Assembly: GCA_002375695.1 (NCBI GenBank)
Contig: DFMO01000010.1
Location: forward strand, 5,940-69,939
Reading direction: 5' to 3'
Length of the DNA: 64,000 nucleotides
Source of the DNA: Flavobacteriaceae bacterium UBA3591
Lineage (GTDB): Bacteria > Bacteroidota > Bacteroidia > Flavobacteriales > Flavobacteriaceae
This document shows, piece after piece, positions 26,292 through 35,143 of this stretch. A model generated the notes under the pieces. It saw nothing but the letters and a program-made list of their open reading frames with translations, had not been told where the DNA came from and searched no databases. How positions within the stretch are numbered: position 1 is the stretch's first letter; every line of letters begins with the position of its first letter. A program made the position numbers and the translations under genes.

Positions 26292-27149
26292 ATGAAATGG
26301 AAAGGTAGAAGAAAAAGCAGCAATTTAGATGACCGCCGTGGTATGAGCGGGAAAGGAAAATTAGTAGCTGGGGGTGGTGTAGTTGCCTTAATTGTAATTG
26401 CGCTTCAGTTTTTTGGTGGTGAAACAGGACAGCAATTAGCACCTTTAGTGGAACAAATTGGTAACAGCCAATCTATTCAACAAACCGAACAAAGAGAGCT
26501 TACCGCTCAAGAAAAAGAAATGGGTGATTTTATGGCTACCGTATTGGCCGATACTGAGGACGTTTGGAATCAAATTTTCGCTCAAAACAACCTCGGAAAC
26601 TACAAAGAACCTACCATGGTACTATTTACAGATGCTGTAAATACCGCCTGCGGAAGCGCAAGCTCGGCATCGGGTCCATTTTATTGTCCTGCAGATCAAA
26701 AAGTATATATGGACTTAGCTTTTTTTGACGAATTAAAAAGAAGGTTTGGCGCCAAAGGTGGCGACTTTGCCATTGCTTACGTTACTGCTCATGAAATAGG
26801 ACACCATGTACAAACGCTATTGGGCACCTCGGGCAAGGTGAGGCAACTACAGCAACAAAATAAAAGTGAAGCCAATAAACTTTCGGTAGCTTTGGAGCTT
26901 CAAGCCGATTTTTATGCGGGACTTTGGGCGCATTACAATCAAAAATATTTGGAAGAAGGTGATATTGAAGAGGCCTTAAGTGCAGCCAACGCCGTTGGCG
27001 ACGATGCTATTCAAAAAAGAACCCGTGGCGATGTGGTTCCCGATAGTTTTACGCACGGCACCTCAGAGCAACGAATGAAATGGTTTATGAAAGGTTATAA
27101 AACAGGCGATATTCAATTGGGCGATACGTTTTCAGCAATTTTTAATTAA
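26292..27149 (+). CDS. ypfJ: YpfJ-type neutral zinc metallopeptidase
   Basis: This 285-residue membrane-anchored protein belongs to the YpfJ/KPN_02809 family. It has a basic N-terminus (KWKGRRKSSNLDDRRG), one membrane helix (about residues 26-42), and a zinc peptidase domain with the HEIGHH motif in YVTAHEIGHHVQTLLG. A downstream ELQADFYAGLWAH segment supplies a third metal ligand. It is inserted in the paa run, 22 bases after paaI and 73 before paaJ. It has no known part in phenylacetate breakdown. Its natural substrate is not known for the family. Confidence 0.88.
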   Translation: MKWKGRRKSSNLDDRRGMSGKGKLVAGGGVVALIVIALQFFGGETGQQLAPLVEQIGNSQSIQQTEQRELTAQEKEMGDFMATVLADTEDVWNQIFAQNNLGNYKEPTMVLFTDAVNTACGSASSASGPFYCPADQKVYMDLAFFDELKRRFGAKGGDFAIAYVTAHEIGHHVQTLLGTSGKVRQLQQQNKSEANKLSVALELQADFYAGLWAHYNQKYLEEGDIEEALSAANAVGDDAIQKRTRGDVVPDSFTHGTSEQRMKWFMKGYKTGDIQLGDTFSAIFN

Positions 27150-27222
27150 ATGGCTTGAGTACAGCAGTCGCTTTTAAAAAAATATACATTCAGTATTATA
27201 GATAATATTTAAAAATAAAATT

Positions 27223-28431
27223 TTGGAAAACGCATATATAATTGACGGTATTAGAACCCCTATAGGAAATTACCACGGAGCACTAAGCACAGTAAGGACA
27301 GATGATTTGGCAGCATTGGTAATTGCCGAAATAGTAAAACGAAATCCAAATATTCCGAAGGAAGCCTATAATGATGTTATTTTAGGTTGTGCTAACCAAG
27401 CGGGCGAAGACAACCGAAATGTAGCGCGTATGGCAGCTCTTTTGGCGGGATTGCCGGTAACCGTTCCGGGAGAGACTGTAAACCGTCTATGCAGTAGCGG
27501 ACTCTCGGCGATAATTCATGCAAATCGTGCCATTAAAGCTGGGGATGGAGATTTATTTATTTCGGGCGGCGTTGAAAATATGACACGCGGACCCTACGTT
27601 GTTGCAAAGCCTTCAAAAGCATTTGGTAACGATGCCAAAATGTACGATTCGAGTTTTGGGTGGCGTTTTGTAAATCCAAAAATGGACCAAATGTACGGTA
27701 CCGATGGTATGGGAAATACTGCCGAAAATCTTGTTGAGAAATATAATATTTCGAGAGAAGATCAAGACAAGTTTGCACTTTGGAGTCAGCAAAAAGCTAC
27801 AAAAGCTCAGGAAAATGGAAGGTTGGCAAAAGAAATTGTAACTGTAGAAATTCCGCAGCGAAAAAAAGATCCTATTCTATTTTCAAAAGATGAATTTATA
27901 AAACCTTCAACCACTTTAGAAGTTTTAGGAAAATTAAGACCTGCTTTTAAACGCGAAGGTGGAAGTGTAACCGCAGGAAATTCTTCAGGATTGAATGATG
28001 GTGCTGCTGCCACAATTATAGCTTCAGAAAAAGCTGTTAAGGAATATAACTTAAACCCATTGGCAAGAATTGTAAGTTCGGCAGTGGTGGGTGTAGAACC
28101 AAGAATTATGGGTATTGGTCCTGTAGAGGCTTCAAACAAAGCTTTGGATAAAGCAGGCTTAACCATGGACGATATTGATATTATTGAACTTAATGAAGCT
28201 TTTGCGGCACAGGCGCTGGCTTGTACGCGCGCTTGGGGATTAAAAGATGATGACCCAAGGTTAAACCCTAATGGGGGTGCTATTGCTATTGGGCATCCGT
28301 TGGGCGTTACGGGAACTCGTACGGCGCTTTCGGCAGCAATTGAATTACACGAGCAAAATAAACGCTATGCATTAATTACTATGTGTGTGGGCGTGGGGCA
28401 GGGCTATGCTGCAATAATTGAACGAGTATAA
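27223..28431 (+). CDS. paaJ: 3-oxoadipyl-CoA thiolase PaaJ
   Basis: The thiolase cleaves 3-oxoadipyl-CoA to succinyl-CoA and acetyl-CoA. In the E. coli path it also cleaves the 3-oxo-dehydrosuberyl-CoA intermediate. The 402-residue protein has the nucleophile Cys90 (NRLCSSG), His358 in GGAIAIGHPLGVTG, and the second catalytic Cys388 (ITMCVGVGQG). Phrases such as GGVENMTRGPYV and YGTDGMGNTAEN are typical of PcaF/PaaJ thiolases. The start is TTG, as for paaH. Confidence 0.93.
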   Translation: MENAYIIDGIRTPIGNYHGALSTVRTDDLAALVIAEIVKRNPNIPKEAYNDVILGCANQAGEDNRNVARMAALLAGLPVTVPGETVNRLCSSGLSAIIHANRAIKAGDGDLFISGGVENMTRGPYVVAKPSKAFGNDAKMYDSSFGWRFVNPKMDQMYGTDGMGNTAENLVEKYNISREDQDKFALWSQQKATKAQENGRLAKEIVTVEIPQRKKDPILFSKDEFIKPSTTLEVLGKLRPAFKREGGSVTAGNSSGLNDGAAATIIASEKAVKEYNLNPLARIVSSAVVGVEPRIMGIGPVEASNKALDKAGLTMDDIDIIELNEAFAAQALACTRAWGLKDDDPRLNPNGGAIAIGHPLGVTGTRTALSAAIELHEQNKRYALITMCVGVGQGYAAIIERV

Positions 28432-28476
28432 AAATTGTTTTTCTGCTTAAATGTGGATAAATAAAAATATTTTAAA

Positions 28477-30975
28477 ATGAAAAAACTACATAATTACGTA
28501 ACAGGACAATGGATTACCGGTAAAGGTGAAGGCGTGCCTATGCATGACGCAATTACTGGTGAAGTTGTTGCCCTTTCAGATACCGAAGGACTCGATTTTA
28601 GTGAAATTCTTCAATATGGAAGAACCAAAGGAGGCGAGGTACTTCGGAAAATGACTTTTCAAGAAAGAGGAAATATGCTTAAGGCTTTAGCGCTTCATTT
28701 AGTGAAAAAGAAAGCCAATTTCTACGAAATAAGTTATCGTACCGGTGCAACAAAGGTTGATAGTTGGATCGATATTGAAGGCGGTTTTGGAAACTTGTTT
28801 GCCAATGCCTCCCTAAGAAAATTATTTCCAAACCAATCGTATCACGTTGAAGGCGACCCAATAGATTTGTCGCGAGGTGGCCGGTTTATGGCTCACCATA
28901 TTATGGTGCCAAAACGCGGAGTAGCTGTTCATATAAACGCGTTTAACTTTCCTGTTTGGGGCATGCTGGAGAAATGTGCCGTAAATTGGATGGCAGGAGT
29001 TCCCGCTGTTGTAAAACCGGCTACAAATACATCGTTTTTAACCGAAGCTGTCGTGCGCGAAATTATCGCTTCGGGTATCTTACCCGAAGGTGCTTTGCAA
29101 CTTATAACGGGTTCGGCGCGGAATATTTTGGACACAGTAGAATCGCAAGATGTTGTAACATTTACCGGGTCGGCAACTACCGGACGAATGTTAAAAGCTC
29201 ATAGCCGAATAATTGAAGAAGCAGTGCCCTTTACTATGGAAGCCGATAGTTTAAATGCTTCTGTTTTAGGTGAAGATGCCGTTCCTGGAACGCCAGAATT
29301 CGACCTTTTTATAAAAGAAGTACGAAACGAAATGACGGTTAAATGCGGGCAAAAATGTACTGCAATTCGTCGGGTTATCGTTCCCGAAAAATTAGTTGAA
29401 GACGTACAAATAGCACTGGGCAATGCCCTGTCTAAAGTAACTATTGGCGATCCACGTTTAAAGGAAGTGCGTATGGGCTCTTTGGTAAGTAAAGACCAAG
29501 TGAAAGAGGTTAAAGAACGCGTTGAAGAAATGACCAAAACCGCCCGTATTGTTTATGGCGATTTAGATAAAATTGAAGTAATAGGTGCCGATGCTAAAAA
29601 AGGAGCTTTCCTCGCGCCAATCTTGCTTCGCGAAGACAATCCGTTGAAAAATTTGGCTGTGCACGAAACCGAAGCTTTTGGTCCGGTTAGTACCATTATG
29701 CCTTATAAAAATCTCGATGAGGCCATTACTTTAGCACAAATGGGTAAAGGTTCACTTGTGTCATCTATTGCTACTAACGACGACAAAATTGCAAAGGAGT
29801 ACGTAATAAATGCAGCATCGCATCACGGTCGTATATTGGTGATAAATCGTGAAAGTGCTAAAGAAAGCACAGGACACGGTTCCCCACTGCCCAACTTGGT
29901 TCACGGTGGTCCAGGGCGCGCCGGCGGGGGTGAAGAAATGGGCGGAATGCGCGGTATAAAGCATTATTTGCAGCGTACGGCAATACAAGGTTCGCCAACT
30001 ACTTTAACCGAAATTACAGGTATCTATCAAGCAAATGCAAAATATAAAGAGGCAGCACAACACCCTTTTAAATATCACTGGGAAGATATTGAGCCGGGAA
30101 TGTCGCTTAAAACACATAAACGAACGCTTACCGATGCCGATATTACAAATTTTGCCAACCTCACTTGGGACCACTTTTATGCACATACCGATATAACTTC
30201 GCTCGATGGCAGTATTTTTGAAAAACGCACTGCGCACGGCTACTTTATAATTGCGGCAGCGGCTGGACTTTTTGTGTATCCAAACAAAGGACCGGTAGCA
30301 GCAAATTACGGCTTGGAAGATTGTCGTTTCTTGCGTCCGTTGTACCATAACGACACTATTTACGTGCGCTTAACGTGCAAGCAGAAAGTAGATCGCGATG
30401 TGGCTTCGGCCGAACATCCTAGCGGAATTGTAAAATGGTTTGTCGAGGTTTTTGATGCCGAAGACGAATTGGTAGCTATCGCTACAATTTTAACAATGGT
30501 ACAAAAGAAACAAGAGACCTTTGTTGAAATGACCGACGAAAAAGTTAAGGAATTGGTGAATAAATTAACCGAAGATGCAAAGCCAAAATGGGGAATTATG
30601 ACGCCTCAACATATGTTGGAGCATTTAGAATATACCTATAAAATTGCTTCGGGTAAAATTCAAGATTTTGAAGTGGTTACCCCCGAAAAGATTTTGGATA
30701 AAGTACACGCTAGTCTTTATAATTATGAAAAATTTCCGCGTAACTCAAAATTTCCACTGTTGGAAAAAGATACATTGCCCAAATTAAATCACCCCGATTT
30801 AGCAACGGCAAAAGAAAAATTTCTGGAAGAAAGAGAAGCTTATCAAAACTTCTTTAAAGACAATCCAGATGCGGTTTTAAAAAATATAGTTTTTGGTGAA
30901 TTGAATAGATACGAATGGAGTTTGCTAGACCGCAAACACCTAAACCACCATTTTGAACAGTTTGGACTTATTTAA
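28477..30975 (+). CDS. paaZ: Bifunctional ring-opening enzyme PaaZ with a C-terminal DinB/DUF1569-like domain
   Basis: PaaZ opens the oxepin ring of oxepin-CoA and oxidises the resulting aldehyde with NADP+. Residues 1 to about 525 are an aldehyde dehydrogenase domain with Glu255 (FTMEADS) and the nucleophile Cys294 (VKCGQKCTA). Residues about 530-680 are a MaoC-type hydratase domain with DHFYAHTD and TAHGYFIIAAAAGLF. E. coli PaaZ ends here (681 residues). This protein has about 150 more: TPQHMLEHLEYT and a final DRKHLNHHFEQFG, the His pattern of DUF1569/DinB-like four-helix proteins. The fused domain may bind a metal or thiol; its role is unknown. A strong terminator follows. Confidence 0.93.
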   Translation: MKKLHNYVTGQWITGKGEGVPMHDAITGEVVALSDTEGLDFSEILQYGRTKGGEVLRKMTFQERGNMLKALALHLVKKKANFYEISYRTGATKVDSWIDIEGGFGNLFANASLRKLFPNQSYHVEGDPIDLSRGGRFMAHHIMVPKRGVAVHINAFNFPVWGMLEKCAVNWMAGVPAVVKPATNTSFLTEAVVREIIASGILPEGALQLITGSARNILDTVESQDVVTFTGSATTGRMLKAHSRIIEEAVPFTMEADSLNASVLGEDAVPGTPEFDLFIKEVRNEMTVKCGQKCTAIRRVIVPEKLVEDVQIALGNALSKVTIGDPRLKEVRMGSLVSKDQVKEVKERVEEMTKTARIVYGDLDKIEVIGADAKKGAFLAPILLREDNPLKNLAVHETEAFGPVSTIMPYKNLDEAITLAQMGKGSLVSSIATNDDKIAKEYVINAASHHGRILVINRESAKESTGHGSPLPNLVHGGPGRAGGGEEMGGMRGIKHYLQRTAIQGSPTTLTEITGIYQANAKYKEAAQHPFKYHWEDIEPGMSLKTHKRTLTDADITNFANLTWDHFYAHTDITSLDGSIFEKRTAHGYFIIAAAAGLFVYPNKGPVAANYGLEDCRFLRPLYHNDTIYVRLTCKQKVDRDVASAEHPSGIVKWFVEVFDAEDELVAIATILTMVQKKQETFVEMTDEKVKELVNKLTEDAKPKWGIMTPQHMLEHLEYTYKIASGKIQDFEVVTPEKILDKVHASLYNYEKFPRNSKFPLLEKDTLPKLNHPDLATAKEKFLEEREAYQNFFKDNPDAVLKNIVFGELNRYEWSLLDRKHLNHHFEQFGLI

Positions 30976-30995
30976 ACTTATTTGCCTTTTACGAG

Positions 30996-31025
30996 AAAAA
31001 CCGCCTGCTTTAGTGGGCGGTTTTT
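30996..31025. terminator. Terminator after paaZ
   Basis: AAAAACCGCC (30996-31005) pairs perfectly with GGCGGTTTTT (31016-31025). It can serve both paaZ and the convergent transporter gene. Confidence 0.88.
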
Positions 31026-31065
31026 GTTTTAGGGTTATATAACTATTGCTGTGGAGGTTTTTTAT

Positions 31066-32046
31066 TTAAAAATCTGTTTTAATTTCTTTTCCTTTTTTGG
31101 CGGCTATTACACTAATTATCAAAATTTGTATGGCGTGATAAAGCATAAGTGGAAGTAAAATAATTCCTATTACACTAGTTTGCCCAAAAAGCGCTTTGGA
31201 AAATACAGTGCCGTGAACCAATGATTTTTTAGTTCCACAAAATTGATTTGTAATACTATCGGCGCGATTAAAATTTAGGAGCTTCCCTATCCAACCGGTA
31301 AGTGCATAAACACTAAAAAACAGTAGAATTACCAAGCCTATAATGGCTATTATTTCTAAAAGGGATACACTGCTGAAAATTTCATCATAAAAAGATTGTG
31401 CAAAGCTTTTGTAGATAATTAAAAGAATGACAAATTTATCGAAGAAGCTTAATAGCTTTTTGTGTCGCTGTGCCCAAACGCCAAAAAATCTCTTCAAAAA
31501 AAGCCCTAAAATTAGTGGCAATAATATTTCAGAAAATAACTTAAAGTATATAGTTGAAAAATCGAAAGCCACGTCTGTTTTTAAAATAAATGGCATCATC
31601 CAAAGAGGCGTTAAAATTATACCTAATATCCCCGAAATACTCGCGTTAAATATGGCTGCCGATATATTTCCCTTTGCCATGGAAACCATTACAACCGAAG
31701 ATGATACCGTAGATGGCAATGCCGCTATAAACAGAAATGCCAACCAAAGTAACTCGTTTTCAGTACCGATAAACAAAGGGTAAAATGGTAGAATTAATAC
31801 CGGAAATAAAAGAAATGTGGAGCTTTGAACGGTTAGGTGAAGCTTCCAATTTTTTAGTCCAGATTTTAATGCTTCGTAATTGATACTTAGTCCGTAAAAA
31901 AAGAAAATAAGCGATACCCCCAAACTGCTTATTAAATTTAAGGGTATTTTGCTGCCAGTTGCGCCAAGCTGCGGAAAAAAGTATGCTAATAGTATGCTTA
32001 TTGCAATTGCAAAAACAAATAAATCTACTTTTAATTTTTTAAGCAT
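31066..32046 (-). CDS. SLC10A7-like bile acid:Na+ symporter family protein
   Basis: This 326-residue inner-membrane protein has about ten hydrophobic helices. It belongs to the SBF-like family (PF13593, YfeH/SLC10A7 type). Recognisable segments are SLGVSLIFFFYGLSINYEAL, STVSSSVVMVSMAKGNISAAIFNASISGILGIILTPLW and CGTKKSLVHGTVFSKALFG. The substrate is unknown. It points against the flow of the paa genes and interrupts them, so uptake of phenylacetate is only a guess from location. A minus-strand TATCTTTG lies 16 bases before its start. Confidence 0.85.
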   Translation of the reverse strand: MLKKLKVDLFVFAIAISILLAYFFPQLGATGSKIPLNLISSLGVSLIFFFYGLSINYEALKSGLKNWKLHLTVQSSTFLLFPVLILPFYPLFIGTENELLWLAFLFIAALPSTVSSSVVMVSMAKGNISAAIFNASISGILGIILTPLWMMPFILKTDVAFDFSTIYFKLFSEILLPLILGLFLKRFFGVWAQRHKKLLSFFDKFVILLIIYKSFAQSFYDEIFSSVSLLEIIAIIGLVILLFFSVYALTGWIGKLLNFNRADSITNQFCGTKKSLVHGTVFSKALFGQTSVIGIILLPLMLYHAIQILIISVIAAKKGKEIKTDF

Positions 32047-32062
32047 TAAACGGGTTTTTTAG

Positions 32063-32070
32063 CAAAGATA
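32063..32070 (-). promoter_or_regulatory. -7 box of the SLC10-like transporter gene
   Basis: The minus strand reads TATCTTTG, a perfect match to TAnnTTTG, 16 bases before the ATG. No clear -33 element was seen. Confidence 0.5.
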
Positions 32071-32334
32071 TAAGCGCCATTATATTTTTGATATGTTTTA
32101 GCGAATAATCCATGGCCTTTCATTTTACAAAACCGTAAAAAACTAGCTTTTAAAAGCTGTATTTATTACCGTAATTACAAAAAGTTGGTTTATTTTGTAG
32201 TGGTGAGATTTTTACCTTAAATATTGGGCTTATTTAACTTCTTATAAGATTTTAGTAGCCCAAAAAAAAGGAAATGTCTGTAGTATTAAATAATTTGTAA
32301 ACCTTGAAAATAGAGTCAACCTGACTAATAAAAT

Positions 32335-33087
32335 ATGGACGAAGCATACGTAAAACAAGATGTAAAAAACGGAATAGCAACTATAGAATTTTTTCATCCG
32401 GCGCACAATAGTTTGCCGGGCAACTTATTGGCCAAATTGGCAAATACAATAACTAGTGTTGGTAATGACGATGCGGTAAAAGTTATAATTCTTAAAAGTG
32501 GTGGCGAGAGAACATTTTGTGCTGGCGCGAGTTTTAATGAATTGATAAATATAAATGATGCCGAAACAGGAAAAATATTTTTCAGCGGTTTTGCCAATGT
32601 TATAAACGCAATGCGCAAATGCCCTAAATTTATTATTGGAAGAATTCAAGGTAAAACAGTTGGTGGTGGTGTGGGCGTTGCTTCGGCAACAGATTATTGT
32701 ATGGCTTCAAAATATGCCGCTATTAAGTTAAGCGAATTAAACGTTGGTATTGGACCTTTTGTAGTAGGTCCGGCAGTTGAGCGTAAATTGGGCACAAGTG
32801 GTTTTAGCCAGATTGCTATTGATGCCAACAGTTTTTACGATGCCAATTGGGCAAAAGACAAAGGCTTGTACAATCAAGTTTACGATACAGTTGAAGAGTT
32901 AGACCAGGCCGTGCAACAATTTGCCGAAAACTTGTGCAATTACAATCCCGAGGCAATGAAAGAAATGAAAAAAGTATTTTGGAGCGGTACCGAAAATTGG
33001 GATAACTTGCTTGCCGAAAGAGCCGTAATTTCGGGACGATTGGTTTTAAGCGATTTTACAAAAGAAACCTTGAAAAGATTTCAATAA
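32335..33087 (+). CDS. Enoyl-CoA hydratase/isomerase family protein (PaaF-like)
   Basis: This 250-residue crotonase-fold protein has oxyanion-hole segments ERTFCAGASFNEL and RIQGKTVGGGVGVASATDYCMAS. The region LSELNVGIGPFVVGPAVERKLG follows the usual second active-site position. In the E. coli pathway PaaF hydrates 2,3-dehydroadipyl-CoA, and no other gene in this cluster fills that step. That, and its place before paaY, makes PaaF the likely role. The usual catalytic glutamates are not both obvious, so isomerase activity is possible. It begins the second block of the cluster after the inverted transporter gene. Confidence 0.75.
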   Translation: MDEAYVKQDVKNGIATIEFFHPAHNSLPGNLLAKLANTITSVGNDDAVKVIILKSGGERTFCAGASFNELININDAETGKIFFSGFANVINAMRKCPKFIIGRIQGKTVGGGVGVASATDYCMASKYAAIKLSELNVGIGPFVVGPAVERKLGTSGFSQIAIDANSFYDANWAKDKGLYNQVYDTVEELDQAVQQFAENLCNYNPEAMKEMKKVFWSGTENWDNLLAERAVISGRLVLSDFTKETLKRFQ

Positions 33088-33090
33088 ATT

Positions 33091-33696
33091 ATGATTTATT
33101 CCTTTAAAGGCCATATTCCAGTAATTCATGAATCCAGCTTTATACACCCTTTGGCTGCGGTTACAGGCAACGTTATAATTGGGAAAAATTGTTATGTTGG
33201 GCCTGGAGCGGCAATACGTGGCGATTGGGGCGAAATTATTTTAGAAGATGGCGTTAATGTACAAGAAAATTGTACGGTACATATGTTTCCAGGCAAGAGC
33301 ATTGTGCTTAAAGAAAGCGCTCATGTAGGTCACGGAGCTATAATTCACGGTGCCAATTTGGGTAAAAATTGTTTAATAGGAATGAACAGTGTAATTATGG
33401 ACGATGCCGTGATAGGTGATGAGTGTATCGTGGGAGCTATGAGTTTTGTTAAAGCAGAGACAAAATTTCCAAATCGGAAATTAATAGTTGGCAACCCGGC
33501 GAAGGCTATTAAAGATATTTCTGACCAAATGATTGCTTGGAAAACGGCTGGCACCCAATTATATCAACAACTGCCTGCAGACTGCCACGATAGTTTACGT
33601 GAAGTTGAGCCGTTAAGGGAAATTCCAAAAGATAGACCCAAACAGGAAGATTTTTATAAAACTTTGGAAGAATTTAAAGCTAAAAATCGCGAGTAA
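33091..33696 (+). CDS. paaY: Hexapeptide-repeat thioesterase PaaY
   Basis: This 201-residue left-handed beta-helix protein of the gamma-carbonic-anhydrase-like family has repeated hexapeptides from about residue 15 to 140. His ligands of the trimeric metal site are visible in NCTVHMFPG, GHGAIIHGA and SAHVGHG. The C-terminus (WKTAGTQLYQQLPADCHDSLREVEPL) is the PaaY tail. In other bacteria PaaY removes CoA from a toxic ring product and so prevents CoA trapping. It starts 3 bases after the hydratase gene, so the two are coupled. Confidence 0.92.
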   Translation: MIYSFKGHIPVIHESSFIHPLAAVTGNVIIGKNCYVGPGAAIRGDWGEIILEDGVNVQENCTVHMFPGKSIVLKESAHVGHGAIIHGANLGKNCLIGMNSVIMDDAVIGDECIVGAMSFVKAETKFPNRKLIVGNPAKAIKDISDQMIAWKTAGTQLYQQLPADCHDSLREVEPLREIPKDRPKQEDFYKTLEEFKAKNRE

Positions 33697-33734
33697 TGAC
33701 AAATGGCGCCCCCGAGCGCAGTCGGGGGGTCATT
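33697..33734. repeat. Stem-loop element, GCGCAG-loop family (copy with GC-rich stem)
   Basis: CCCCCGA (33709-33715) pairs with TCGGGGG (33722-33728) around the hexaloop GCGCAG. Outside it, ATGAC (33697-33701 region) and GTCAT (33729-33733) can also pair. It lies directly after the paaY stop codon. Confidence 0.75.
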
Positions 33735-33799
33735 GAAAAGATAAATTGTGATTTTTATAAAACACTTCTGCTGCGCACAGTGTGATATTGAAATATAAA

Positions 33800-35098
33800 A
33801 TGCAAAAAACAGAATTTAAAATGCCCAAAATGGGCGAAAGCATAACCGAAGGAACCATTATAAATTGGTTGGTCAACGAAGGCGATTCTTTTGAAGAAGG
33901 CGATGTGCTGCTAGAAGTCGCCACAGACAAAGTTGATAATGAAGTGCCAGCACCTGCAGCAGGTAAATTGCTCGAACACAAATTTAAAGCGCAAGATGTT
34001 GTACCCGTAGGCGAGGTAATTGCGTTGGTAGAATTTGCCGAGGGAGATGTGCTTAAAAAGCCTAATACAAAGTCTACTAAAGATGAAAAAGCATCGAGTT
34101 TAAAACCGAAAAAGCAACCTTTAAAAGTTCAACAATCAAAACCGGTTTCGTCGCAACAATCTTTTAAGGTAAACGAGAATCTATTTATTTCGCCATTGGT
34201 AGACAGTATGGCGCGTAAAAATCATATTAGTTATGAAGAATTGGCTCGAATTTCTGGCACCGGAAAAGACGGCCGTTTGCGTAAAAGTGATGTTTCTAAT
34301 TATTTAGAAAGTGGTCGTCCCTTTCAATTTGCGCAAGCTGTTCCCGAAGTTTCGGGGTTTCAAGTTCCCGACTTACAATTTGATAAGGGAAAAGGGAAAA
34401 TTGTAGAAATGGATCGTATGCGTCAAATGATTTCAGACCATATGGTTTTTTCAAAACACACATCACCCCATGTAACTGCATACGTAGAAGCCGATATGAC
34501 CAATATGGTAAATTGGCGTAATAAAAACAAAGCAGATTTTCAGAAGAAATACGGCGAAAAACTCACGTTTACTCCGTTATTTGTTGAATGTGTTGCCAAA
34601 GCAATAAAAGATTTTCCGATGATTAATTCATCTCTCGATGGAAAAAATATTATCGTAAAAGACGAGGTTAATATAGGGATGGCAACGGCGCTTCCGTCGG
34701 GAAATTTAATCGTGCCCGTAGTTAAAAACGCCGATAAAATGAATTTAAATGAATTGGCTGCTGCAACAAATATTCTTGTAGACAAAGCACGAAACAATAA
34801 ACTAAAAGGCGATGATACAAAAGGCAGCACTTTTACAATAAGTAATGTGGGGACCTTTGGCAGTTTAATGGGCACGCCCATAATCAATCAACCAGAAGCG
34901 GCAATCTTGGCCACCGGGATAATTAAAAAACGTGCCGAAGTAATGGAAAGAGAAGATGGCGATACCATTGAAATTCGCCAAATGATGTATCTTTCGCTTT
35001 CCTTCGACCACAGAATAGTAGACGGTTATCTGGCAGGTTCTTTTTTAAGAAGAATTGCCGATTATATGGAACAATTTGATGTAAAAAAGACGATATAA
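33800..35098 (+). CDS. Dihydrolipoamide acyltransferase (E2) of a branched-chain-type 2-oxoacid dehydrogenase
   Basis: E2 accepts the acyl group from E1 on its lipoyl arm and passes it to CoA. The 432-residue protein has one lipoyl domain with Lys44 in EVATDKVDNEVPAP. A Lys/Gln/Ser-rich linker (about 85-125) follows, then a peripheral-subunit-binding domain (ISPLVDSMARKNHISYEELARISGTGKDGRLRKSDV). The catalytic domain ends with HRIVDG (404-409). The ATG at 33800 is used; the frame opens at a GTG 18 bases earlier. It is followed by the fused E1 gene, so the product is a 2-oxoisovalerate- or similar 2-oxoacid-specific complex. Confidence 0.92.
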   Translation: MQKTEFKMPKMGESITEGTIINWLVNEGDSFEEGDVLLEVATDKVDNEVPAPAAGKLLEHKFKAQDVVPVGEVIALVEFAEGDVLKKPNTKSTKDEKASSLKPKKQPLKVQQSKPVSSQQSFKVNENLFISPLVDSMARKNHISYEELARISGTGKDGRLRKSDVSNYLESGRPFQFAQAVPEVSGFQVPDLQFDKGKGKIVEMDRMRQMISDHMVFSKHTSPHVTAYVEADMTNMVNWRNKNKADFQKKYGEKLTFTPLFVECVAKAIKDFPMINSSLDGKNIIVKDEVNIGMATALPSGNLIVPVVKNADKMNLNELAAATNILVDKARNNKLKGDDTKGSTFTISNVGTFGSLMGTPIINQPEAAILATGIIKKRAEVMEREDGDTIEIRQMMYLSLSFDHRIVDGYLAGSFLRRIADYMEQFDVKKTI

Positions 35099-35105
35099 TA
35101 ATGTC

Positions 35106-35127
35106 AGGTCGAGCGCAGTCGAGACCT
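35106..35127. repeat. Stem-loop element, GCGCAG-loop family (between E2 and E1 genes)
   Basis: AGGTC-GA, loop GCGCAG, TC-GA-GACCT. The outer AGGTC/GACCT arms pair and the inner GA/TC closes the loop. It lies in the 45-base gap between two genes of one operon. Confidence 0.75.
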
Positions 35128-35143
35128 CGTTAAGAATAAAAAA

